This document shows positions 17,193 through 23,931 of a DNA stretch of 64,000 nt, in pieces. Made by a program: the position numbers and the translations under genes. A model generated the notes under the pieces. It made no database searches and was not told the origin of the DNA. It saw only the letters and a program-made list of their open reading frames with translations. Source of the stretch: Rhodococcus yunnanensis NBRC 103083. Lineage in GTDB: Bacteria > Actinomycetota > Actinomycetes > Mycobacteriales > Mycobacteriaceae. The DNA lies in contig NZ_BCXH01000001.1 of assembly GCF_001895005.1 (NCBI RefSeq), positions 620,001-684,000 of the forward strand, given 5' to 3'. The first letter of the stretch is position 1, and each line of letters starts with the position of its first letter.

Positions 17193-17645
17193 ATGCCCAC
17201 CTGGGGATGGTTCGTCGTCGCGTTGGTTCTCGCCGATGCCGCAGTTCTCGCGGCATGGTTGTTGGCGCGACGCAGCCCGACCGACAACCGCGCAGCCACC
17301 GCTCAGCTGATGTTGGCCGGTCTCGACAGTCATGCTCGCGACGAGATCTACCGCCTCGTCGGCGAGAAGAAGAAGATTCACGCGATCAAACTGTTCCGAG
17401 AGCGCACTGGCGTCGGCCTGCAGGAAGCCAAGAACGCCGTCGAGTCGGTCGAGCGTGGTAACCCCCTTCCCACCCCTGGTGTGTACAGCGACACCACCGG
17501 ACTCGACACCGGCGCGTGGGAGGACATCATTCCGAAACTCCGTGCGCTCAAGACCGAGGGCAAGACGATCGCGGCCATCAAGCTTCTGCGTGCCCGTACC
17601 GAATTGTCGCTACGCGAGGCCAAGGAAGCGGTGGATCGATTGTGA
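17193..17645 (+). CDS. Membrane-anchored protein with two L7/L12 C-terminal-like repeats
   Basis: The 150-residue protein starts with a membrane helix (about residues 5-26). It then carries two similar segments: KKKIHAIKLFRERTGVGLQE with AKNAVE, and GKTIAAIKLLRARTELSLRE with AKEAVD. Both follow the pattern of the ribosomal L7/L12 C-terminal domain helix (K-x-AIK-x-R-x-T-x-L-x-EAK-x-V), the surface that binds translation GTPases in the ribosome. A Pro-rich linker near residue 92 separates the copies. Whether it binds elongation factors at the membrane is unknown. Its stop overlaps the acetyltransferase start (GTGA). Confidence 0.82.
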   Translation: MPTWGWFVVALVLADAAVLAAWLLARRSPTDNRAATAQLMLAGLDSHARDEIYRLVGEKKKIHAIKLFRERTGVGLQEAKNAVESVERGNPLPTPGVYSDTTGLDTGAWEDIIPKLRALKTEGKTIAAIKLLRARTELSLREAKEAVDRL

Positions 17646-18172
17646 CCGTCACGGTGAGTGCAGCGGGTCTATGGGAAGCAGAGCAGATCGCCGACGTTGC
17701 CGCGGTGACGTTCCCACTGGCATGCCCGCCCGGGTCCTCTCGCGAGTCGATCGAGTCGTTCATCGACGACGTCCTGTCTCACAGCCGGTTCGGCGACTAC
17801 CTCAGTGATCCCACCCGAACGATTCTTGCTGCGCGCGAGGACGATTCGATCGTCGGCTACGCAATGCTGATCCATGGAGATCCGGTCGACCCTGCCATCT
17901 CGTCTGTGCTCGCGCACTCCCCCACCATGGAATTGTCGAAGATGTACGTGATGCCCGGGCATCACGGAAGCGGCGTCTCGGCCGAACTGATGCGCGCCGC
18001 ATCGGCCTGCGCTGTGGACGCAGGGTGCGCCGGCATGTGGCTCGGGGTCAATCAATACAATTCCAGGGCACAACGCTTCTACGCCAAGCACGGATTCGCG
18101 GTCGTCGGGACGAAGACGTTCACCGTGGGCGCAGAGACTCACGACGACTTCGTGATGGAACGGGCCCTGTAG
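17642..18172 (+). CDS. GNAT-family N-acetyltransferase
   Basis: GNAT enzymes move acetyl groups from acetyl-CoA to amines. The 176-residue product, from GTG 17642, shows the GNAT core: a strand ELSKMYVMPGHHGSGVSAEL matching the acetyl-CoA pyrophosphate loop (here GHHGSG, close to Q/RxxGxG). Motif B follows, with LGVNQYNSRAQRFYAKHGF. It closes with the family's typical last strand. The start overlaps the stop of the L7/L12-like gene by four bases, so the pair may function together, perhaps acetylating a ribosomal or translation protein as RimI-like enzymes do; that is inference. It converges with zapE, only three bases apart. Confidence 0.88.
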   Translation: MTVTVSAAGLWEAEQIADVAAVTFPLACPPGSSRESIESFIDDVLSHSRFGDYLSDPTRTILAAREDDSIVGYAMLIHGDPVDPAISSVLAHSPTMELSKMYVMPGHHGSGVSAELMRAASACAVDAGCAGMWLGVNQYNSRAQRFYAKHGFAVVGTKTFTVGAETHDDFVMERAL

Positions 18173-18175
18173 CCG

Positions 18176-19192
18176 TCAGCCGACAGCGGCGAAACGCGAT
18201 AGTGCGAGCAGACGCGATGTCGCGCGCAAGTACTTCTTGCGGTAGCCGCCTGCCAACATTTCCTCGGTGAAAATCTCGTCGAGCCGTGCCCCTGACGACG
18301 TCACCGGGATGCTCGCGTCGTACAAGCGATCGGCGAGCACGACGAGCCGAAGTGCGACGGACTGGTCGGCTGCGGGATGGACGTTCTTCAGGAACACCGC
18401 ACTGACGCCGTCCAGCAGTTTGCCGTAGCGCGACGGATGCAGGGTGCTCAGATGCGCCAACAACTCGTCGAAGTCGTCGAGTGTGGCGCCGTCGATCTGC
18501 TCGGCGCGCTCGATCAGCTCTACCTCCGACGTCGGATCGGGCGCGGGTGGCAGATCGCGGTGGCGGTAGTCGGGACCGTCGACACGAATGGTCTCGAAGA
18601 TCGATCCGAGCTTCTTGATCTCGCGAAGGAAATCGGCGGCAGCGAAACGGCCTTCACCGAGCTGACCGGGCAAGGTGTTGGACGTCGCGACGATCGACAC
18701 GCCACGAGCGGACAGTTCCGACAGCAGGCGCGAGACGAGCATGGTGTCGCCCGGATCGTCGAGCTCGAACTCGTCGATACACAGCACACTGTGGTTGGAG
18801 AGCTCTTCGAGCGCCTTGTTGAAGCCAAGGGCGCCGACGACGTGCGTCAGCTCGACGAATGTTCCGAACGCCTTGGGTTCGGGGACGCTGTGGAAGATCG
18901 ATGCCAGAAGGTGAGTCTTACCCACACCGAATCCACCGTCGAGATACAGGCCCGCGCCGGTTGCCGGGGTCTTCTTGCCGAACAACCCGCGCTTGCCACC
19001 CTTGCCGCGGATCTTGGCTACCTTCTGCGAGAACTCCTCGGCTTTCGCGACGGCCTCGGACTGGCTGGGCTCGTTCGGGTCGGGAATGTACGAGGAGAAA
19101 CTGACGTCGTCGAACATGGCCGGTGGAATCATCTGAGCGATCAGTTGATCGGAGGGCACCACGGGATTGCGGTCGACTAGACGTGCAGGCAT
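18176..19192 (-). CDS. zapE: Cell division ATPase ZapE (AFG1/LACE1 family)
   Basis: ZapE-family P-loop ATPases associate with the division ring in E. coli and with mitochondrial quality control in eukaryotes. The 338-residue product has Walker A GGFGVGKTH (86-94), Walker B SVLCIDEFEL with DE at 140-141, and ATSNTLPGQL as sensor 1. The start ATG 19192 gives MPARLVDRNP, matching mycobacterial relatives. TACGCT lies exactly six bases before it with no ribosome binding site, suggesting a leaderless mRNA. It diverges from the RibD-like gene across only 34 bases. Confidence 0.92.
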   Translation of the reverse strand: MPARLVDRNPVVPSDQLIAQMIPPAMFDDVSFSSYIPDPNEPSQSEAVAKAEEFSQKVAKIRGKGGKRGLFGKKTPATGAGLYLDGGFGVGKTHLLASIFHSVPEPKAFGTFVELTHVVGALGFNKALEELSNHSVLCIDEFELDDPGDTMLVSRLLSELSARGVSIVATSNTLPGQLGEGRFAAADFLREIKKLGSIFETIRVDGPDYRHRDLPPAPDPTSEVELIERAEQIDGATLDDFDELLAHLSTLHPSRYGKLLDGVSAVFLKNVHPAADQSVALRLVVLADRLYDASIPVTSSGARLDEIFTEEMLAGGYRKKYLRATSRLLALSRFAAVG

Positions 19193-19198
19193 TCGGTG

Positions 19199-19204
19199 AG
19201 CGTA
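19199..19204 (-). promoter_or_regulatory. -10 element for leaderless zapE mRNA
   Basis: TACGCT (TANNNT type) on the minus strand, six bases before the zapE ATG at 19192. The 34-base gap to the divergent RibD-like gene leaves room only for very short leaders in both directions. Confidence 0.5.
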
Positions 19205-19226
19205 ACGACGTGTTCTCATCTTATTT

Positions 19227-20045
19227 ATGCGGCTACTGGATATTGCGACCTACTTCACACCGCGCGAAGGTTCGGCGCCTACGGTGGGAGCCGAACTCGA
19301 CGACGACGCAGTGCTCCGAGCGTATGCCTATCCCGAAGCCCTGACCAGGCCTTGGATCCGCGTCAATTTCGTGTCCAGCATCGACGGAGCCGTCACTGCG
19401 GACGGGGCGTCGGCGGGATTGGGTACCCCGGCGGACAAGAGAGTGTTCGACGTCCTCCGGGGCGCCGCGGACGCCGTCGTGGTCGGCGCAGGAACCGCCA
19501 GGAGCGAGAACTACGGCGGCGTGCGGCTGCCGGAGTGGGCCAGGGCGCGGCGGGTGGCATTGGGGCAACAGCCAGTTCCGCCGGTCGTCGTCGTCACGGG
19601 GTCGGCATCCCTGGATCCCAGATCACGATTGTTCACCGATACCGACGTACCCCCGACGATCATCACCACCACATCGGCGCCTGCCGACGCCAGACGCCGT
19701 CTGCAGAACGCCGGAGCGTCGGTGTTCGCTCTGAAAACCGACGCAGTGTTTGCATCCGGCGTGTCGGAGATTCTGGACTCCGCAGGCCACCGACGAATTC
19801 TGCTCGAAGGCGGCCCCGGCTTGTTCGGAACCTTTCTCGACGACGACGCGGTCGACGAGGTGTGCCTGACGACGTCACCGGTGGTGGTCGGTGGGTCGGC
19901 CGGCCGAATTTCTCGTTCGAGCACCGCCTCGTTGCATGCAATGAAACGTGCCCATGTCATCGCCGACGACGACGGAACGGTGCTGACCCGGTGGGTCAGA
20001 ACCCGCAGTCGCGATGTCGCCGAAAGTAGTCGGTCCGAAAAGTAG
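19227..20045 (+). CDS. RibD C-terminal-domain reductase
   Basis: The 272-residue protein is a stand-alone RibD reductase domain with a dihydrofolate-reductase fold. Typical segments are VNFVSSIDGAV, DKRVFDVLRGAADAVVVGAGTAR and ILLEGGPGLFG. Classical RibD is bifunctional; the deaminase half is missing here. The M. tuberculosis gene at this place (Rv2671) has been linked to dihydrofolate reductase activity and to para-aminosalicylate resistance, so a folate or flavin role is possible. ATG 19227 has no ribosome binding site. Downstream, the promoter of the lipoprotein gene begins two bases after its stop. Confidence 0.88.
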   Translation: MRLLDIATYFTPREGSAPTVGAELDDDAVLRAYAYPEALTRPWIRVNFVSSIDGAVTADGASAGLGTPADKRVFDVLRGAADAVVVGAGTARSENYGGVRLPEWARARRVALGQQPVPPVVVVTGSASLDPRSRLFTDTDVPPTIITTTSAPADARRRLQNAGASVFALKTDAVFASGVSEILDSAGHRRILLEGGPGLFGTFLDDDAVDEVCLTTSPVVVGGSAGRISRSSTASLHAMKRAHVIADDDGTVLTRWVRTRSRDVAESSRSEK

Positions 20046-20046
20046 A

Positions 20047-20052
20047 TAGCCT
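20047..20052 (+). promoter_or_regulatory. -10 element for leaderless lipoprotein mRNA
   Basis: TAGCCT, six bases before GTG 20059, with no ribosome binding site. It starts two bases after the RibD-like stop codon, so the lipoprotein gene has its own promoter despite the 13-base gap. Confidence 0.55.
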
Positions 20053-20058
20053 CGCAGC

Positions 20059-21618
20059 GTGACGCACATACGATCGTTGCTCGCTGTCGTGTCCGTGGCG
20101 GTGTTCGCGGCAGCATGCACCGCAGGCCCATCGGATCGGCCGGAGGTCGCAGTCGAGCAGAACTCCCCCGGTCAACCCGACCAGGCGACGACCGACACGG
20201 CACCGGAGATCCCCGACCTCGAAGTTCCTGTCGACGAGCTGGCGTGGACCGACTGCACGCAGAGCACGCTCGACCTGTACGGGCTGCAGCCGGGCACACC
20301 GGGACTGGTCCTCGACTGCGCAGATTTCGAGTCGCCGGTCGACGCGTCGGGAACGATGTTCGGGACCTTTTCGGTCGGCGCCATGCGTGCACGAACTAAC
20401 GACACTCCCGTGGATGCAGGCCCGCTCGTATTGACCTCGGGTGCCGATCGGTCCTCGATCGCGACGCTCGCCGATATCGCGGCCGGCCAGAGCCCGACCC
20501 TCCTTCGATCACACCCGATCGTGGCGGTGGACAGGCGCGGGATCGGCCGGTCCACCGCCGTCGACTGCATCAAGCCCGACACTCGGGTGACCCTGGCAGA
20601 CCTCGGCCAGTTCGCGGTGTCATCGGGTGACGCCGAGGACCGAGCAGTCGATGCAGGTCGCGACGCGACGATCGAATGCACCGATCTGTTGCAGCCTCAG
20701 GAGCTGGCATTCGCCACGAGTTACGCAGCGGACGACCTCGAGCAGCTTCGGATGGCATGGGGGGTGGAGACGCTCGGTCTCATCGGAACCGGAAACGGCG
20801 CGTCGACGGCACTGGCCTTCGCCGCCCAGTACCCGGATCGGGTTTCGAGGCTGGTACTGGACTCACCCACGGGAACAGGCGTCGACCAGATGACCCTGGC
20901 CGAGCAGAAGACACAGGGGCGCGAAGCCGCCTTCGCCGCGTTCGCCGAGAGATGCCGCGCACTCGACTGCTCACTGGGGCAGGACCCACGAAACGCGGTG
21001 TCCGATCTGATCGGGCGAGCTACGAACGGATTACTCTCGCTGTTGTCCACGCACGAGGTACTCGACGGCATCGCATACGCGCTCGCATCGACCGCCGGGG
21101 ATGCCTCCCGTCGGACGCTCGATCTGTCCGACACGTTGTCCGCGGCGCGGTCCGGTGACCTCGCACCGCTTCGTCAACTCGCGTCTCGGGCGGCAGTTGC
21201 ATACGGGACCGACGGGCAGTTCGTCGCGGCATGTACCGACGGCCGGCAATGGCCGTCACCGCAGGCCGTCCGAGACGTATCCGCGGCGTGGTCCGAGCGA
21301 TACCCGACCTTCGGGACGGATGCGGCGCTGGTGGCGCTCACCTGCTCGTCGTGGCCCACCGCGCCTCCTACGCCGCTGCCTGCGTCGATCGCGGTCCCCG
21401 TCCTCGAACTCAGCGGCGCCGGTGACCCGATGGTCGGCAATGCGGGGTTCGCCAGTGTTACCGGTCTGGTCGCATCGACCGGCGCACGTTCGGCATCGAT
21501 GACATGGCAGGGTGCAGGCCATCCCGTGCTGGGAGGATCGGGGTGCGCTCAAACGGCCGTCGCCGCATACGCAGCGGACGGGTCTCTCCCGCCGGACGGA
21601 AGCGCGTGTCCGTCGTGA
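20059..21618 (+). CDS. Lipoprotein, alpha/beta hydrolase fold without the usual Ser nucleophile
   Basis: The 519-residue product has a lipoprotein signal peptide (RSLLAVVSVAVFAAACTAG, lipobox cysteine near residue 20). The mature domain resembles secreted tripeptidyl aminopeptidases (TAP-like), as does its M. tuberculosis positional homologue Rv2672. At the nucleophile elbow the sequence reads LIGTGNGAST, so the GxSxG serine is glycine. The later acid (ELSGAGDP) and histidine (WQGAGHP) positions look intact. It is therefore either inactive as a serine peptidase or uses another residue. Location is the outer face of the membrane. It lies just before aftC. Confidence 0.85.
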   Translation: MTHIRSLLAVVSVAVFAAACTAGPSDRPEVAVEQNSPGQPDQATTDTAPEIPDLEVPVDELAWTDCTQSTLDLYGLQPGTPGLVLDCADFESPVDASGTMFGTFSVGAMRARTNDTPVDAGPLVLTSGADRSSIATLADIAAGQSPTLLRSHPIVAVDRRGIGRSTAVDCIKPDTRVTLADLGQFAVSSGDAEDRAVDAGRDATIECTDLLQPQELAFATSYAADDLEQLRMAWGVETLGLIGTGNGASTALAFAAQYPDRVSRLVLDSPTGTGVDQMTLAEQKTQGREAAFAAFAERCRALDCSLGQDPRNAVSDLIGRATNGLLSLLSTHEVLDGIAYALASTAGDASRRTLDLSDTLSAARSGDLAPLRQLASRAAVAYGTDGQFVAACTDGRQWPSPQAVRDVSAAWSERYPTFGTDAALVALTCSSWPTAPPTPLPASIAVPVLELSGAGDPMVGNAGFASVTGLVASTGARSASMTWQGAGHPVLGGSGCAQTAVAAYAADGSLPPDGSACPS

Positions 21619-21685
21619 CGAAAGATACCTGTCGGTGACGGAGCATCACGCGGGGTGTCCGAGCAGCAGCTGAAGCGGGTCAAGG

Positions 21686-21691
21686 TACCGT
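21686..21691 (+). promoter_or_regulatory. -10 element for leaderless aftC mRNA
   Basis: TACCGT lies six bases before GTG 21698 with no ribosome binding site between. The 79 bases between the lipoprotein stop and aftC contain no obvious terminator. Confidence 0.5.
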
Positions 21692-21697
21692 TCCCGG

Positions 21698-22954
21698 GTG
21701 TCACTAAGCTTTCTCGAGCCGCGTAACGGCCGGTCCACCGCTGATGTAGTCAAGTTCGCGTTGTGGCCGTTCGCCATCATGACGGTGCTCAATCGCGTGC
21801 TCGTTCGAGCGGTCAACGGTGACATCACCGACGATTTCAACCCTGTCTACAAGGCGGCACTCGCGTTCTTGAACCGCGAGCCGGTGTACACCGCCAACTT
21901 CGATTCGGTGGATCCGCACTACCTGTACCCACCGGGCGCGACGATGTTGCTCTCGCCGATCGCCGTCATCGACCCCGAGAGGTCTCGCTGGCTGTTCATA
22001 CTGGCCAGCGCGGCGGCGATTGTGCTTGCGCTGTATTTCCTGATCCGCATCTTCGGTTACGGCCTCGACTCGGTGGCGGCTCCGGCAGTACTGCTTGCGG
22101 CGTTCGCCAGCGAGACGGTCACCAACACGCTCGTCTTCACCAACTTCAACGGCTTCGTGCTACTTGGCGAGGTCGCGTTCGTCTACTTCCTGCTGCAGCG
22201 CAAGGACTTGTGGGCCGGTGTGGTCATCGGCCTGACCATCGTCGTCAAACCCATATTGGTGCCGCTGCTGATCATCCCTCTGATGACCAAGCAGTGGAAG
22301 GTGTTCGTCACCGCCGTTGCCGTTCCGCTCGTCATCACTGCGATCGCGTGGCCGCTGTCCGTCGATCCGATGGACTTCGTTCGTCGCACCGCGCCCTATC
22401 TGCTGGAGTCCCGCGACTACTTCAACAGTGCTGTTGTCGGCAACGGCCGCTATTACGGACTCCCGGAATGGATGATCTTCGGCATCCGCGGAGTCCTCGG
22501 CATCATGGTGCTCGTCTCTCTGTGGCTCCTCTATCGCTACTGTCGTGAGGATCGGCTGTTCTTCATCGCGACGACATCGGGTCTGGTCCTGACGGCGCAC
22601 TGGCTGCTCGGATCGCTGGGCCAGATGTACTACTCGATGATGCTCTTCCCGCTGCTGATGACTGTCGTGCTGAAGAATTCCCTCCTCAGGAACTGGCCTG
22701 CCTGGCTCGCCATCTACGGCTTCATGAGTTACGACCGCTGGCTGTCCGGTCGCTTCTACACGGCGGGCAGGGCATTCGACTACATGCGGACGACATTCGG
22801 CTGGAGCCTGCTCATCATCGTGATCTTCGGTGTTCTCGTCGGCCGCTATTTCGCGGCGCGACACGACGGCCGGCTCGATCGCGGAATCGAACCCGACTAC
22901 CTTCTCCTGGACGATCGACCAGCCAAGACGACGAAGGTCTCGGATTCGTATTAG
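21698..22954 (+). CDS. aftC: Arabinofuranosyltransferase AftC (GT87 family)
   Basis: AftC adds alpha-1,3 branches to the arabinan of arabinogalactan and lipoarabinomannan, using decaprenyl-phospho-arabinose on the outer face of the membrane. The 418-residue polytopic protein has about ten hydrophobic helices. An acidic loop after the first helix (NGDITDDFNPVY) carries the aspartate pair expected of a GT-C enzyme, and the VDPHYLYPPGA segment is typical of GT87. Position between the TAP-like lipoprotein and msrB matches Rv2672-aftC-Rv2674 in M. tuberculosis. It indicates a mycolata-type cell wall. Confidence 0.9.
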   Translation: MSLSFLEPRNGRSTADVVKFALWPFAIMTVLNRVLVRAVNGDITDDFNPVYKAALAFLNREPVYTANFDSVDPHYLYPPGATMLLSPIAVIDPERSRWLFILASAAAIVLALYFLIRIFGYGLDSVAAPAVLLAAFASETVTNTLVFTNFNGFVLLGEVAFVYFLLQRKDLWAGVVIGLTIVVKPILVPLLIIPLMTKQWKVFVTAVAVPLVITAIAWPLSVDPMDFVRRTAPYLLESRDYFNSAVVGNGRYYGLPEWMIFGIRGVLGIMVLVSLWLLYRYCREDRLFFIATTSGLVLTAHWLLGSLGQMYYSMMLFPLLMTVVLKNSLLRNWPAWLAIYGFMSYDRWLSGRFYTAGRAFDYMRTTFGWSLLIIVIFGVLVGRYFAARHDGRLDRGIEPDYLLLDDRPAKTTKVSDSY

Positions 22955-22957
22955 CGT
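22952..22957 (+). promoter_or_regulatory. -10 element for leaderless msrB mRNA
   Basis: TAGCGT lies six bases before ATG 22964 and overlaps the TAG stop codon of aftC. There is no ribosome binding site. Confidence 0.5.
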
Positions 22958-22963
22958 GTAGGC

Positions 22964-23392
22964 ATGAGTTCTGCGACCGACAACAATCCCACTCCCGCCG
23001 TCCAACTCACCGACGAGCAATGGCGCGCGAAGCTGACGCCCGACGAGTACGCGGTCCTTCGCGAGGCCGGCACCGAGCGTCCCTTCGTCGGCGAGTACAC
23101 CGACACCACCACCGAAGGCGTGTACAACTGCCGCGCATGTGATGCCGAGCTGTTCCGCAGCACCGAGAAGTTCGAATCCCACTGCGGATGGCCGTCGTTC
23201 TTCGATCCCGCGGACAGCGACGCGGTCATCCTCAACGAGGACAACACGCTCGGTATGCGCCGAGTGGAAGTGATCTGCAAGAACTGCCACAGCCACCTCG
23301 GCCACGTCTTCGAAGGTGAGGGCTACCCGACTCCCACCGACCAGCGTTACTGCATCAACTCGATCTCTCTGGTGCTTGCGCCTGCCGAGTGA
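22964..23392 (+). CDS. msrB: Peptide methionine-(R)-S-oxide reductase MsrB
   Basis: MsrB repairs the R form of methionine sulfoxide in proteins using thioredoxin. The 142-residue protein has both zinc-binding CxxC pairs (C56/C59 and C105/C108) and the CGWPSFF segment with C74. The catalytic cysteine is C130 in RYCINSISL. It is cytoplasmic, with no signal. It is preceded by a likely leaderless promoter overlapping the end of aftC. A molybdenum sulfoxide reductase lies 0.5 kb away on the other strand, so two sulfoxide-reducing enzymes sit close together. Confidence 0.96.
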   Translation: MSSATDNNPTPAVQLTDEQWRAKLTPDEYAVLREAGTERPFVGEYTDTTTEGVYNCRACDAELFRSTEKFESHCGWPSFFDPADSDAVILNEDNTLGMRRVEVICKNCHSHLGHVFEGEGYPTPTDQRYCINSISLVLAPAE

Positions 23393-23460
23393 GATGCTCG
23401 GCGCCGGTGTGCGCGTAGTCGATACGGGGACCTACTCTGCGCGCACGGTCGGCGAAGCCG

Positions 23461-23466
23461 CATAAT
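23461..23466 (+). promoter_or_regulatory. -10 element for leaderless MaoC-gene mRNA
   Basis: CATAAT lies six bases before ATG 23473; the first base of the mRNA would be the A of the start codon. No Shine-Dalgarno sequence is present. Confidence 0.6.
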
Positions 23467-23472
23467 CATTTA

Positions 23473-23931
23473 ATGCGTACCTTCACATCACCAGAACAGT
23501 TGAAAGCAGCGGTCGGCGAGGACCTGGGAACCAGCGATTGGTTGCAGATCACGCAGGAGCGTGTCAACACCTTCGCCGATGCGACCGGGGATCACCAGTG
23601 GATCCACGTCGACGTCGAACGTGCGAAGAAGGAAAGCCCGTTCGGTGCTCCCGTTGCTCACGGTTACCTCAGTCTGTCGCTCATCCCGCTGCTCAACCAG
23701 CAGATCTACGTCATCGAGAACGTCAAGCTCGGCATCAACTACGGCTCGGACAAGGTTCGTTTCATCAACCCGGTCAAGGTGGGGGCACACGTACGGCTGC
23801 AGACGACTCTGACGTCCGTCGAGGAGGTCTCGGGCGGAGCACTTCAGATCGTGGCCACCGCCACCCTCGAGATCGAAGGAGAGACCAAGCCGGCACTCGT
23901 CTCGGCAACCATCACACGAGTGGTGTTCTGA
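23473..23931 (+). CDS. MaoC-family (R)-specific enoyl-CoA hydratase
   Basis: The 152-residue single hot-dog protein has the MaoC hydratase motif FADATGDHQWIHVD with the catalytic Asp and His. It also has the APVAHGYLSLSL segment and an NYGSDKVRF strand. Such enzymes hydrate 2-enoyl-CoA thioesters in lipid degradation or storage-lipid synthesis. It stands alone on the plus strand with its own promoter. Its last 20 bases overlap the end of the convergent molybdoenzyme gene. The exact acyl substrate cannot be told from sequence. Confidence 0.92.
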   Translation: MRTFTSPEQLKAAVGEDLGTSDWLQITQERVNTFADATGDHQWIHVDVERAKKESPFGAPVAHGYLSLSLIPLLNQQIYVIENVKLGINYGSDKVRFINPVKVGAHVRLQTTLTSVEEVSGGALQIVATATLEIEGETKPALVSATITRVVF

